Program-made: the position numbers and the translations under genes
Shown: in pieces, positions 23,090 through 32,388 of the stretch
How positions within the stretch are numbered: position 1 is the first letter of the stretch
How the letters are laid out: every line of letters starts with the position of its first letter
DNA from: Nitrospirales bacterium
GTDB taxonomy: Bacteria > Nitrospirota > Nitrospiria > Nitrospirales > UBA8639
Direction: 5' to 3'
Length of the DNA stretch: 33,882 nt
Assembly (NCBI GenBank): GCA_029261235.1
Contig: JAJDBS010000019.1
Coordinates: 1 to 33,882, forward strand
Notes under the pieces: model-generated
The model's input: only the letters and a program-made list of their open reading frames with translations
What the model was told of the DNA's origin: nothing
Databases searched by the model: none

Positions 23090-23827
23090 TTAATTGTTAG
23101 TCATTACCGAAACACTTGGCAAACACGTCTGTCCATCGCACCGGACGCAGCTTCCTTTTTTGTACTGGTCGGCAATCTCTTTGGGATCACCAGTAGCGAT
23201 GATCTTTCCGGCACATAATTGTGACGCCCGATCAGCGATCAGCCCAATGGTTTCAACATGGGTAATCAGAAGAACCGATGCGCCCTCATCCCGAAAGGCA
23301 CGAATGACCGCGATGATTTCTTGGACGGACAGCATATCAATTCCTGAAGCTGGCTCATCTAAAATGGCCAATCGAGGCTTGAGGGCAAGGACAGACGCTA
23401 ACTCGATACGCTTTCGTTCTCCGCCACTCAGAGATTTATCAACCATACGAGGGGCATAAGCCTCAGGTGACAGCCCGACAGCCCTGAGGTACACACGTGG
23501 ATCGATACCATCGCGACCTAACCTCACATATTGATCAACCGTGATTCCCTCGAATCGGGCTGGCTCTTGCCAAGCTAATGTCATGCCATGCTGCGCACGC
23601 TCGTATGTCTGAAGGGAGCCAATATCCTCACCATCAAAAAGAATTTCACCTGAACTGGGACGGTACCCCTCAAAGCCCATCAGGACATAAGCCAAAGTGC
23701 TTTTCCCTGAACCATTGGCGCCAAGCAAGGCATGGATTTCCTGGAAACCGATGGTCAAATTGAGATCATCCAGGATTTTGGTCTGGCCAACTTCGAACGT
23801 TAATTTCTTTATTTCAACGAGAGACAC
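23090..23827 (-). CDS. sufC: SufC ABC-type ATPase with C-terminal Cys motif
   Basis: A 245-residue ABC ATPase without membrane domain: Walker A GANGSGKST at 36-44, Q-loop AWQEPARFEG, signature LSGGERKR from 133, Walker B LAILDEPASGID from 153 (the PASGID form of SufC) and H-loop H190. It powers the conformational change of the SufB scaffold in the cytoplasm. The last 20 residues go beyond usual SufC and hold three Cys in CVRCDGQTC (227, 230, 235), as in short archaeal-like SufBC systems. The start is GTG 23827 with GAAGGCG upstream. It lies between the helix-hairpin-helix gene (28 bp) and sufB (34 bp), so the three are probably co-transcribed. Confidence 0.94.
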   Translation of the reverse strand: MSLVEIKKLTFEVGQTKILDDLNLTIGFQEIHALLGANGSGKSTLAYVLMGFEGYRPSSGEILFDGEDIGSLQTYERAQHGMTLAWQEPARFEGITVDQYVRLGRDGIDPRVYLRAVGLSPEAYAPRMVDKSLSGGERKRIELASVLALKPRLAILDEPASGIDMLSVQEIIAVIRAFRDEGASVLLITHVETIGLIADRASQLCAGKIIATGDPKEIADQYKKGSCVRCDGQTCLPSVSVMTNN

Positions 23828-23855
23828 TCAGAATTCGCCTTCTCATGGTCAAAGA

Positions 23856-24734
23856 TTAAAGTACAGACATTTCGGTATATTGAGGTTCAAAATCTTCATA
23901 ATACCTCATGCATTCGAATTCGCGGCCACGCACAATTCGACGGCCCTCGAGAGGTCCCCATTCGGCAGTGATCGCTGTACATTGTGATTCTCGGTCACCA
24001 TCGTCAGAGAACAACACGACCCAGTCTTGCGTTTTCCCCTTTTGGTGCGCTCTGGCAGTATTCGAGAATAAAGCCGTGTAATGGCGCTCGCCGCGTTGGG
24101 TATGCAACACAGGAAGCCAGGGTTCTCCATTGGGATTAAAGCGACGGGGAGCAAACTTATGAAGTTGGTCGGCTGCAGACTTTTCACGGTACTCACGGTC
24201 AACATCAAGTAGCTCCTTGATAGAAGGAATAATCTTTTCCGCCGATTCACGCCTTACCCTGATTCGTCCCAGTCGTTCAGCCAAACTGGCAATGATACCG
24301 GAATGTCGCTTTTTGCCAATTCCAGGTTGTTGCCTTAATCGGCCGTCATGAGCGGCAATCTCTAACTCCTCCAACGTGTCAATTTCCAGATCATGGTGCA
24401 ACCGGTCTGCAAGTTTTTTCCCAATCCCCGGAACAGACGCGAAGAGGGAAACGGGCTCCGCTTCTCCGCGTAACCGCTGAAGCATAGGCAGTTGGCCGCT
24501 CAGAATCAGTTCCCGGATGGATCGCGACAAGCTTTCCCCAATGCCAGGAAGTTTCTGAAGCCCGTCGACTCCCTCTGCATGAAGGATGTCGTCCACAGGC
24601 CTCTCCAGTTGTTCAAGGGTTTGGGCCGCATGCCGATACGCTTGAGCCCTAAAAGGATTGCTCCCTTGATCATGCAGGAGCTCAGCCACTTCTTTGAGTC
24701 GATGAGCAATTTCACTGTTGAGAGGCGGAATCAT
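23856..24734 (-). CDS. Helix-hairpin-helix DNA-binding protein (PolX N-terminal-like)
   Basis: A 292-residue protein. Residues 1-55 resemble the 8-kDa-like domain of family X polymerases (NSEIAHRLKEVAELLHDQGS, NPFRAQAYRHAAQTLEQL). Three helix-hairpin-helix units follow: LQKLPGIGESLSRSIREL, FASVPGIGKKLADRLHHD and LRQQPGIGKKRHSGIIASLA. The expected polymerase palm with its DxD is not there; instead the last 120 residues form an own domain (HKFAPRRFNPNGEPWLPVLH, ALFSNTARAHQKGKTQDWVV, ITAEWGPLEGRRIVRGREFE). It should bind DNA ends or junctions without synthesis. It is transcribed ahead of sufC with a gap of only 28 bp, an unusual partner for that gene. Confidence 0.85.
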   Translation of the reverse strand: MIPPLNSEIAHRLKEVAELLHDQGSNPFRAQAYRHAAQTLEQLERPVDDILHAEGVDGLQKLPGIGESLSRSIRELILSGQLPMLQRLRGEAEPVSLFASVPGIGKKLADRLHHDLEIDTLEELEIAAHDGRLRQQPGIGKKRHSGIIASLAERLGRIRVRRESAEKIIPSIKELLDVDREYREKSAADQLHKFAPRRFNPNGEPWLPVLHTQRGERHYTALFSNTARAHQKGKTQDWVVLFSDDGDRESQCTAITAEWGPLEGRRIVRGREFECMRYYEDFEPQYTEMSVL

Positions 24735-24846
24735 CGTGACTTATTCATGAATCCCAAAATAGCAACAAACGAACAAAGTTCGTACTGGTATCTCTTTATC
24801 TTTCATGGGCAGGAAGTGGACATCCAGACGCGGTGTGAGCAACAGA

Positions 24847-26868
24847 TTAAATAAAATCACGAGGAATTGTCTTATCCCAGCTTGTGCAATAGACACGCTT
24901 ATCGCCTTCATAGGCATCCAAATCGGCCAGGAGGTGAAAGTGTGTGGGAGAAGAAGTCAGAACCGTGCGTGTCACGGTCTTTATGGACCAGTCTTGACGT
25001 TTAAAGCTACGGGTACAAAGGGTTTCCCCTCTCACCGATGAGAAATCATCAGCTCGATAGGTATACGTTTCCACCGTTTTGCTCTGCACTTCGAGATCAA
25101 TCGCTTCGAGCCGATAGGTTCCCTTATCGTTAATGACTTCTAACGTGGATTCATCTTTGGCCAAATCACGGATGACACGCCAATTATGATGCTCTGGTTC
25201 AATCATGGTCTTGGCAAGAGGGGGTGCTCCTTCCGCTTCACCAAAAGCAGGAAGTTGTGCATCGAGTTCCCTCGCCGGCCGTATCGGTAAATTTAATGTA
25301 CTTATCCCCGAATACACGGTAAGACGAACGGGTTCTGGCGACGGCCAAGCCAAAGGCCAATATGAGGTCGAAATCGATAGTCGGAGGCGGTGTCCATGAG
25401 GAAAGATCTGCGCGATATCGTTCAGCTGCACTCGAACTCGATACCGTTCTCCAGGTTTGAGGTGTTCAGGGTTTTCGCTGCAATTCCGATGGGTGAGATT
25501 CAACAGTCCATAGGTGACCCGAGTGGCTTTATCATCCTGGGCCACATCAGATAGACGAACGGCAACCATGGCGATAGGTTGATTCACTTGCAGGTCAAGC
25601 TCGACAACCGGCGCCCCAAGAATTTCTTGAGTTTCTTTTAGAGGGGCACTATCGAAAACCAATGCCCCTCCATCTTCTTCCCGTTGATCATGAGCTAAGT
25701 CTGGTCCGGCCGCATAGGAACACCATTTCCCGGCGAATAATCCCACACTCAGCGGAGACTGAATCGTCAACGGTCTTTCGGGAATTGTTTCGTCAGGATC
25801 GACAAGTCTTCCCCGCACCAAAGAATACTGATAATTCCCAATAGAGGATGAAGGCCACGAGGGCTCAGCGATCCAGCGTCCAGGCCGCGTATCATAGTAG
25901 GTGGTGGGAAGAACGCTCTCCTGCATCCAGACACGCAGCATCGGCTCTTCCATAATTTTCGTTTCAATCCCTTTCAACCATTTGTCCCACCAACGTAATG
26001 ATTCTTGCAGAAAACCAATGGCTGGGCCGGGAACACCCAGGTGTGGATATTTGTGGCCCCAAGGTCCAATGAGACCTTTGCGCGGTCCCTTGAGATTCGA
26101 CAGCAATCGAAGGACCGCATTGGAATAGCCATCAGTCCAACCACTCACCGCAAAAACAGGACAAGTCACTGCCGAAAAATCTTCACAGATTGATCCATGT
26201 TTCCAGTAATCATCGCGACGCTGATGACGAAGCCAGGTGTCTAGCCATAAGCCACTCCCATGTAATCGTTCCAGCCAGAGTTCCTTCCAGCGCTCACCAA
26301 CCAATAGTGGATCAGGAGGGCAGGAATTATACGCAAACATCGTGGAAGCCCAGGAAAGGTTATCGCCTAAGAGGCACCCACCCATGTGATGGATATCATC
26401 GGCATACCGATCATCGGTTGAGCAAACAGTGATAATCGCTTTGAGTTCAGGGGGGCGATGTGCGGCAATCTGGAGGCCATTAAATCCCCCCCAGGAGATA
26501 CCTATCATTCCAACGGAGCCGTTACACCAGGGTTGCTGCGTGATCCATCGCAGGACTTCTAATCCATCTTGCTGCTCTTGCTGTAAATACTCATCAGTCA
26601 ACACGCCTTCAGAGTCACCGCTGCCCCGTAAATCAACACGCACGCAGACGTACCCATGGCCCGCAAAATAGGGGTGCATTATAGAGTCACGGTAGGCGGT
26701 GCTATCCCGTTTGCGATAGGGAATGTATTCTAAGATTCCCGGGACCGGCTGAATCTCAGCATTCTCTGGCAGCCAAATTCTGGCTGCCAGACGAACCCCA
26801 TCGGACATGGGAATCCAGGTATTCTCAATTTCACGAATTTTATGGGGAAAGGAAGTAACCGTTTTCAA
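24847..26868 (-). CDS. CocE/NonD-type hydrolase (X-Pro dipeptidyl-peptidase S15 family)
   Basis: A 673-residue enzyme with the S15 alpha/beta-hydrolase domain (WIPMSDGVRLAARIWLP at the front) and the C-terminal X-Pro beta-sandwich (from about residue 350; PHGHRLRLSISTSYWPLAWP marks it). The triad is clear: S125 in GISWGG, D246 in SGWTDGYS and H272 in GPWGHKYPH. Family members cleave X-Pro dipeptides, amino-acid esters, acyl-amides or cocaine-type esters. There is no signal peptide, so it acts in the cytoplasm. The start is a TTG at 26868; the first ATG (codon 21) would remove residues normally present. It lies 43 bp after the ATP-grasp gene, 112 bp before the helix-hairpin-helix gene. Confidence 0.92.
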   Translation of the reverse strand: MKTVTSFPHKIREIENTWIPMSDGVRLAARIWLPENAEIQPVPGILEYIPYRKRDSTAYRDSIMHPYFAGHGYVCVRVDLRGSGDSEGVLTDEYLQQEQQDGLEVLRWITQQPWCNGSVGMIGISWGGFNGLQIAAHRPPELKAIITVCSTDDRYADDIHHMGGCLLGDNLSWASTMFAYNSCPPDPLLVGERWKELWLERLHGSGLWLDTWLRHQRRDDYWKHGSICEDFSAVTCPVFAVSGWTDGYSNAVLRLLSNLKGPRKGLIGPWGHKYPHLGVPGPAIGFLQESLRWWDKWLKGIETKIMEEPMLRVWMQESVLPTTYYDTRPGRWIAEPSWPSSSIGNYQYSLVRGRLVDPDETIPERPLTIQSPLSVGLFAGKWCSYAAGPDLAHDQREEDGGALVFDSAPLKETQEILGAPVVELDLQVNQPIAMVAVRLSDVAQDDKATRVTYGLLNLTHRNCSENPEHLKPGERYRVRVQLNDIAQIFPHGHRLRLSISTSYWPLAWPSPEPVRLTVYSGISTLNLPIRPARELDAQLPAFGEAEGAPPLAKTMIEPEHHNWRVIRDLAKDESTLEVINDKGTYRLEAIDLEVQSKTVETYTYRADDFSSVRGETLCTRSFKRQDWSIKTVTRTVLTSSPTHFHLLADLDAYEGDKRVYCTSWDKTIPRDFI

Positions 26869-26911
26869 ATAATGGCTCTTTTTCTCTGAAGAAAAACGTA
26901 TCGGGTGAACA

Positions 26912-28240
26912 TTATGGGATCAACTCGAAATGAAGATAGTCTAAGGCCTTTCGATGATTTTCAAGAAGCTCATGTTCATTTTTCGCACCCATAAACATAA
27001 AACCTAATTCATAGCTGTAACTTTCTTTATTCAATGATTCAGAAAGTCGTATCCCCTCCTGTGCGTGGATTTTGACCAAGGTGCCAGGAAACAACTCTTG
27101 TACTCTCTGAATATCTCGTTCCTTTGGAATGCTTTTGACAATGGCATCATCATGGGTTCGCATAAAGAATTTTGCCGCACAGCCATAGTCACCTTTTCTC
27201 TTAGGGAAATCTGGTTTATTTCCGAGTGCAAGATCAATCATGACTTCATGATGGGAGGCACCATCAACCTTTTCAAACAGGTCGCAATGAGATTGGGAAA
27301 TACGAGGATTCACTTCTAATAGCCACACTTTGTCATGATGTTCATCGTAAAAGAATTCAATGTTAAATGGGGCGTTATTATATTCAATTTGAGTGAAAAA
27401 ATTTTGCGCAATTTGTGCCATACGATCTTGGATGTCTTTGGGAATTTTTGATGGATACTGATACCGAGCAAAGGTAGACCGATTGGATTCCCTTATGGAA
27501 TCCACGACTCCATAGACTTCCACTTGTCCATGATAGACATACCCTTCAATCGTACATTGTTTCCCTGTAATAATTTCCTCAGCCAGACAGTACCGACCAT
27601 CCACTGCTGCCACGTCCGCCGGAAGTGGGATTTGTTGAAGAAAAAAGTTAAAGGGGTTGGCGAGTTTTCCAATGCCTTTACGAATAATAGCCATGCTGTC
27701 ATGAAACTCCCTGGCGTTATGAATACGAAATCCCAACTGGGAGGCAAAGGACTTGACCGGTTTAATCCAAAAGGGAAATTTTAACGGAATAGCGGCGCGT
27801 GGATCTTCATCAAAGGGATTAAAGGCATAAAAATGTGGAGATTCTTTAAGGACTTTACTTTGCTCTACTCTGCACCAAAATTTATGTTCACATTTCAGAA
27901 CACTTTCAAAAGGTGGGGCGGTTAATCCATATTTGTGATTTAAGAAAGGGACGAGGCACGTACCCGGGAAATCCCAATAGCCCACTATGGCATCAATCGT
28001 CCCAGTAAAAGCATTAAGCCGACCTTCTGCTTTATCCAGTAATTCCCTCGGAGAAGCTTCTGTTCGGTACTTAATTTCATCGATCGTAAGAAGGGGATGA
28101 AACTGATAGGATTTCGCCTCCCCAATCTTTTTGAGCTTCTGAAAATTGAAGTCATCAAGTCCTACGACAAAAACATTTTTGATTATCGTTGATGTTTTTG
28201 CTCTAGCTTCAAACTCTACGCTCTTACTGACCGACAGCAT
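26912..28240 (-). CDS. ATP-grasp carboxylate-amine ligase-like protein
   Basis: A 442-residue protein with an N-terminal Rossmann-like pre-ATP-grasp part (NVFVVGLDDFNFQKLKKIGE; DAIVGYWDFPGTCLVPFLN) and the ATP-grasp fold: KFWCRVEQSKVL, FWIKPVKSFASQLGF (ATP Lys) and AEEIITGKQCTIEGYVYHGQ. Mg-binding residues come in FNIEFFYDEHHD and WLLEVNPRISQSHCDLFEKV. Such ligases join a carboxylate to an amine, thiol or imino group via an acyl-phosphate. It lacks the domains of biotin carboxylase or PurK and is not one of the housekeeping ATP-grasp enzymes I know. The ribosome site GGAGGTGG sets ATG 28240. It is the first gene of the five-gene run down to sufB. Confidence 0.87.
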   Translation of the reverse strand: MLSVSKSVEFEARAKTSTIIKNVFVVGLDDFNFQKLKKIGEAKSYQFHPLLTIDEIKYRTEASPRELLDKAEGRLNAFTGTIDAIVGYWDFPGTCLVPFLNHKYGLTAPPFESVLKCEHKFWCRVEQSKVLKESPHFYAFNPFDEDPRAAIPLKFPFWIKPVKSFASQLGFRIHNAREFHDSMAIIRKGIGKLANPFNFFLQQIPLPADVAAVDGRYCLAEEIITGKQCTIEGYVYHGQVEVYGVVDSIRESNRSTFARYQYPSKIPKDIQDRMAQIAQNFFTQIEYNNAPFNIEFFYDEHHDKVWLLEVNPRISQSHCDLFEKVDGASHHEVMIDLALGNKPDFPKRKGDYGCAAKFFMRTHDDAIVKSIPKERDIQRVQELFPGTLVKIHAQEGIRLSESLNKESYSYELGFMFMGAKNEHELLENHRKALDYLHFELIP

Positions 28241-28442
28241 TTTTCCACCTCCATCAACATGATCACGTGAATTAATGCCAAAAGCTCAATCCATTCTTAA
28301 TTCTGTAATCAATACAAAAATCATTCCATCTTGAAAATCTGAAAAGGCGAGATTATTGCAATGTACTTTTGAAGCATACCTGTTGGTTGGCATGATTTCG
28401 TCTTCTAGCCAATCCTGGGATATGAAAGAAGATTGGGGTGCA

Positions 28443-29831
28443 ATGGGATCACAACACGTCATCGCAAGAAGTGTATTGGTTTTTGTACTGGGCCTTACAT
28501 GTATGAGCACCATCTGGGGGAGCCTAGGTTATGCCCAGAAGCCCATTGTGTATGTTGCCCCTATTGAAGGTGTCATTGATCTTGGCCTGGCTCCCTTTGT
28601 TCAGCGCGCAATAGAAGAAGCCACTTCTGCGGACGCTTCGGCTGTCATCTTAGACATTAATACCTTCGGTGGGCGGGTGGATGCCGCAGTACTCATTCGA
28701 GATGCCTTACTGAAATCACCAGTTCTGACTGTGGCATTTGTCAACAAACGCGCAATTTCAGCTGGGGCACTTATCAGCTTAGCCACTGAAAAACTTGTCA
28801 TGGCGGATGGGGGCACGATCGGTGCCGCCACACCGGTGCAGATTGGTCTTCCCGGGACACCTGCTCAACCGGTGGCAGAAAAAACGGTGTCCTACATGCG
28901 CAAAGAATTCCGCGCCACCGCCGAGAGCCGAAACCGCCCCCCCTTAATAGCTGAAGCGATGGTTGACGCCGACGTTGAAATCCCCGGTCTTATTGAAAAG
29001 GGTAAATTGCTGACGCTGACGACCAAGGAAGCCTTAGACGCAAACGTCGCCGACTTTCAAGCCAATTCGCTGGATGCCTTACTCCTTTTGCTGAATCTTC
29101 CGAATGCTGAGATTCGTGACCTGACAGAGACCTGGGCAGAATCCTTAGTGCGATTCCTCACTCACCCTGTGGTGAGCTCCTTATTGATGACCCTTGGAAT
29201 TATGGGGATCATCGTCGAAATCCGGGTTCCTGGATTTGGATTACCTGGAGCCATGGGGTTAGTAAGCTTGGGGCTGTTTTTCTGGGGACACACCCTTGTT
29301 CGGTTGGCCGGATTGGAAGAATTCTTGTTAGTGTCTGTAGGGCTTATCCTGGTGGCCATGGAAATCTTCTTCATTCCGGGATTTGGAATTGCAGGAATCT
29401 TCGGGATTCTTGCGCTGATGGGAGGACTTGGGTTGAGCCTTATCGGAAGTGGGGCAAACTGGGACTCTATACTTTCTGCATTGGGACAAGTCTCCCTGTC
29501 TATCTTCATAGCCATTCTGGTGGCCCTTTTTCTGTTACGGTATTTTCAACGGTTGCCATTCGGAAAACGATTATTGTTAAAAACTTCCCTTCTTTCCAAA
29601 GAAGGGTATGCCTCTAGTCCTGAGGGAGACCAGGAATGGCTTGGCAAACGAGGGACGGCTGCGACCGATCTCCACCCTTCGGGCATTGCCCATCTAAATG
29701 GTGACCGTGTGGACGTCGTATCTGATGGAGATTTTATTAATTCCGGACAACCTGTTGAAGTCGTTCGAGTAGACGGAAACCGAATTGTTGTTCGATTATC
29801 GACCGAACCTGCCGAAGGAGGGCATTCCTGA
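28443..29831 (+). CDS. nfeD: NfeD membrane-bound serine protease (long form)
   Basis: Start ATG 28443 is preferred because a signal segment follows directly ([20 protein letters not shown]); ATG 28422 is possible. The protein has 462 residues: a ClpP-like protease domain in the periplasm ([35 protein letters not shown]), four to five membrane helices (from about residue 240) and a cytoplasmic NfeD OB-fold ([33 protein letters not shown]). The Ser-Lys dyad is S106 in AISAGALIS and K147 in AEKTVSYM, 41 residues apart as in the archaeal 1510-N protease. The stop overlaps the floA start by one base (TGATG), so the two are translationally coupled. Family members cleave membrane-associated stomatin-type proteins. 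Confidence 0.93.
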   Translation: MGSQHVIARSVLVFVLGLTCMSTIWGSLGYAQKPIVYVAPIEGVIDLGLAPFVQRAIEEATSADASAVILDINTFGGRVDAAVLIRDALLKSPVLTVAFVNKRAISAGALISLATEKLVMADGGTIGAATPVQIGLPGTPAQPVAEKTVSYMRKEFRATAESRNRPPLIAEAMVDADVEIPGLIEKGKLLTLTTKEALDANVADFQANSLDALLLLLNLPNAEIRDLTETWAESLVRFLTHPVVSSLLMTLGIMGIIVEIRVPGFGLPGAMGLVSLGLFFWGHTLVRLAGLEEFLLVSVGLILVAMEIFFIPGFGIAGIFGILALMGGLGLSLIGSGANWDSILSALGQVSLSIFIAILVALFLLRYFQRLPFGKRLLLKTSLLSKEGYASSPEGDQEWLGKRGTAATDLHPSGIAHLNGDRVDVVSDGDFINSGQPVEVVRVDGNRIVVRLSTEPAEGGHS

Positions 29832-30808
29832 TGGAAATAGAAACCCAAGCCTTTGGTTCTCTTGGCCTTCTTGCTTTAGTTTTAGTCCTCCTGTTTGGAT
29901 TTCTCTATGTCATCCCTCTTCCACTTTGGATCGCAGCGTGGGCTTCGAATGCCTATGTCGGGCTATTCACCCTTATTGGGATGCGATTACGCCGTGTGCC
30001 GCCAGGGACAATCATCACGGCCCGGATAAGCGCTGCCAAAGCTGGGTTGGAAATTCCGGTCAACGATTTGGAAGCGCATTTCTTAGCTGGAGGCGATGTG
30101 GTGAAAGTGGTCAATGCCATGATTTCTGCGGACAAAGCCAATATTCCTATGACCTTCAAACGTGCCGCGGCGATAGATTTGGCTGGACGGGATGTCTTGG
30201 AAGCTGTGAAAATGTCGGTCATTCCCAAAGTCATTGAAACACCTCGCATTACTGCTGTGGCCAAAGATGGTATTCAGTTGATCGCCGTTTCGCGGGTCAC
30301 GGTTCGGGCCAATATCGACCGTTTAGTTGGCGGAGCAGGAGAAGAAACGGTAATTGCCAGAGTAGGAGAAGGGATGGTAAGTACGATTGGATCTTCCGCC
30401 ACACACAAGGATGTTCTGGAGAACCCGGATTACATTTCCAAAAATATCTTAGGGAAGGGACTCGATGCCGGGACAGCATTCGAAATCTTATCGATTGATA
30501 TTGCTGATGTAGACGTGGGTGAAAATATTGGCGCAAAACTGCAAATCGACCAGGCCAACGCAGATAAACAGATTGCTCAAGCCAAAGCAGAAGAGCGGCG
30601 GGCTATGGCAGTCGCCTTAGAACAAGAAATGAGCGCTCGTGTCGTTGAAGCCGAAGCAGAAGTACCCAAGGCCATGGCCGAAGCCTTTCGACAGGGCAAT
30701 TTGGGTATCATGGACTACTATCGCATGAAAAATGTACAAGCCGATACCGCCATGCGTGGCGCTATTGCTAACCCCGAAGAAGAACCTCCTGAACCGACCA
30801 AAAAGTGA
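29831..30808 (+). CDS. floA: FloA flotillin-like SPFH protein
   Basis: A 325-residue protein with a membrane re-entrant segment at the front ([20 protein letters not shown]), an SPFH domain ([40 protein letters not shown]) and a helical flotillin tail rich in Ala/Glu ([38 protein letters not shown]). It matches FloA of Bacillus, a scaffold protein of functional membrane microdomains. It is coupled to nfeD by a one-base overlap, the common nfeD-floA arrangement, in which the protease likely acts on or with the flotillin. The small membrane-protein gene follows 7 bp later. Confidence 0.95.
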   Translation: MEIETQAFGSLGLLALVLVLLFGFLYVIPLPLWIAAWASNAYVGLFTLIGMRLRRVPPGTIITARISAAKAGLEIPVNDLEAHFLAGGDVVKVVNAMISADKANIPMTFKRAAAIDLAGRDVLEAVKMSVIPKVIETPRITAVAKDGIQLIAVSRVTVRANIDRLVGGAGEETVIARVGEGMVSTIGSSATHKDVLENPDYISKNILGKGLDAGTAFEILSIDIADVDVGENIGAKLQIDQANADKQIAQAKAEERRAMAVALEQEMSARVVEAEAEVPKAMAEAFRQGNLGIMDYYRMKNVQADTAMRGAIANPEEEPPEPTKK

Positions 30809-30815
30809 GGACTCT

Positions 30816-31163
30816 ATGAGCATTGAACCATTTATAACCTTAACTGTTTTTCTTTTTCTGACATTATTAACTTTTGTTGCTCGATGGCTCAGAGCTGAGC
30901 TCGAAAAAATATCCAACAAGGTCCAAGCTACGAGGCTCCCCCCTCTTGGCCAGGAAACATCCGAGTCGGAGGAATACCGACGAAGCCGTCCATCATCGCT
31001 AGATCGACAAAGAGAATCCTTGGCATCAGCTCCTCCTTTACGGTCAAATACACGCAAGTCTCTCACGGTAGACTTACGAACGACTACCAATCTTCGTCAG
31101 GGCATCGTTCTTATGGAAATTCTTGGGCCTTGCCGTGCGTTTACGCCACCGGCAGAATTTTGA
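30816..31163 (+). CDS. Small membrane protein of the nfeD-floA operon
   Basis: A 115-residue protein from ATG 30816 (GAGG upstream), 7 bp after the floA stop. Residues 6-24 form one membrane helix (FITLTVFLFLTLLTFVARWL), followed by a polar, Arg/Ser-rich, probably disordered region (SESEEYRRSRPSSLDRQR), then a conserved-looking end: LRQGIVLMEILGPCRAFTPP. The final LMEILGPCRA block is what I would expect to be kept among relatives. Its position implies a role with the flotillin/NfeD membrane complex; no domain is known to me. Confidence 0.75.
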   Translation: MSIEPFITLTVFLFLTLLTFVARWLRAELEKISNKVQATRLPPLGQETSESEEYRRSRPSSLDRQRESLASAPPLRSNTRKSLTVDLRTTTNLRQGIVLMEILGPCRAFTPPAEF

Positions 31164-31710
31164 AATCTTATACAAGAAATTCTTAGAGTAACGGCTACCA
31201 CCTGAATCATCTCTCTACCCGTGAAGCTGGTTAGTCTCACAAAAGCATCCCTATCCCCTCGTCCCTGACGGATCACTCCCGGCAGGGTTTCCCGTTTAAA
31301 TTTCATGAATCCCCTCTTTGCTCACCTCTTGTTCAAGGAGTCGGGAGAGGAAACATTACAGTGAACCTCCGCAGCATTTATGTGAGGATCTACAAAAGAA
31401 GAAAGGGCAAACTTTCATAACTATTCTGTCGTGCGAGACAAGGCATAATAGCCTCAACTAGCCAGTCTTTTCCTTGCCCAATTCCTCCCGTTGCCACCGT
31501 TTTCTTTGTATGTCAGAGCCTTCGCTCATTTTCTGACCCTCGTGAGGTCAAGTGCTACACCGAATCTGAAATGAGTGATGAATTTTGCAACACTCCCTCA
31601 TCTTTAAAAACATCACTTAACTGAAAACTCAGGTTTTCTTGGTTCCTCTTTTTGTGGCACAACTCTTGATCTACTGTTTATACATAATACGAAATGAGGA
31701 ACGGATTCTC
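31164..31710. other. Intergenic stretch without recognised gene
   Basis: About 550 bp between the nfeD-floA operon and the receiver gene. A minus-strand frame at 31097-31306 overlaps the preceding gene and has no family features. I found no strong hairpin followed by T residues. The stretch should contain the promoter of the receiver gene; an A/T-rich part is visible around 31600-31690. Confidence 0.4.
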
Positions 31711-32055
31711 ATGTTCTTGATCGCCACAATCGACCCTATCTTAAGAAGTCATTTACAGCGAATACTGACTGAAGAAGAATTTCTTCTTCTCGAAGAAGGA
31801 GACAATATTATTGAAGCAGTCTTCTACCATCAACCTTCCGAGCTCATATTGGACTTGTACATGTCCCATCCCAGTGGTTTGGACATTTTGCGACAACTCC
31901 GAACCCAAGGATATGGGGGGAAGGTTGTCGTCTTAGGTGGGCAATCGACTCAATCATTAACCTCAGAAGCCTTGCGCTTAGGAGCACTACAAATTGTGGG
32001 ACGCCCATTCACTGTCAACCAAGTGTTGGGAGCGGCAGGGGTGGTAACTCATTGA
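31711..32055 (+). CDS. Degenerate response-regulator receiver domain protein
   Basis: ATG 31711 follows GAGGAACGG; the frame is open back to 31639. The 114-residue protein is a single receiver-like fold: FLIATIDPILRSHLQRILTE, IIEAVFYHQPSELILDLYMS, GLDILRQLRTQGYGGKVVVL, LTSEALRLGALQIVGRPFTV. The phospho-acceptor Asp is present (D48 in ILDLYM) and D8 remains of the acidic pair, but the conserved Lys before Pro-Phe is Arg98 (VGRPF) and the Ser/Thr after the fourth strand is Gly (VVLGG). It lacks an output domain. Phosphorylation-driven switching is therefore uncertain; it may act by protein binding. No histidine kinase is nearby. Confidence 0.72.
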   Translation: MFLIATIDPILRSHLQRILTEEEFLLLEEGDNIIEAVFYHQPSELILDLYMSHPSGLDILRQLRTQGYGGKVVVLGGQSTQSLTSEALRLGALQIVGRPFTVNQVLGAAGVVTH

Positions 32056-32109
32056 TGATTCTCAGTACGATTTTCAAGTGGCAGATCACGTGTGATAAGG
32101 AGATGAGTG

Positions 32110-32388
32110 ATGAAAACATTGCGAAACCTAGGGCACCATGAACGAATTATCCGTGTGGGGATTGGTTTTACTCTTCTCGCGGTGTCGGGATTTTCCATAT
32201 TTCCAGGATGGGGAGATCTTCTACTCATGGGAATTGGCCTCATTGCGCTGTTAACCGGTCTCATCGGGTATTGCCCCGCCTGGCATGCGGTAGGCCTCAA
32301 TACCTGCAACATCGACCACGGGCATGCTGGTTCTCAAACGCGTTCCGGACCATCTGAGCACCGTGCCCCCACGACTCATCAATCGTAA
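32110..32388 (+). CDS. DUF2892 (YgaP-like) inner-membrane protein
   Basis: A 92-residue protein from ATG 32110 (AAGGAG upstream; a GTG at 32107 is less likely). It begins with the DUF2892 opening NLGHHERIIRVGIGFTLLAV, has two membrane helices (to about residue 55) with the turn GWGDLLLMGIGLIALLTGLI, and continues with CPAWHAVGLNTC. This is the family motif CPxYxxxGxxTC that follows rhodanese domains in YgaP. A His-rich tail (HAGSQTRSGPSEH) may bind metal. In relatives it accompanies rhodanese and sulfane-sulfur enzymes, as here: the MBL/rhodanese gene follows 111 bp on. Confidence 0.88.
   Translation: MKTLRNLGHHERIIRVGIGFTLLAVSGFSIFPGWGDLLLMGIGLIALLTGLIGYCPAWHAVGLNTCNIDHGHAGSQTRSGPSEHRAPTTHQS

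Noticed and set aside
29162..29848. Long antisense frames within nfeD
   Set aside because: They mirror the codon pattern of the well-identified nfeD gene on the other strand.
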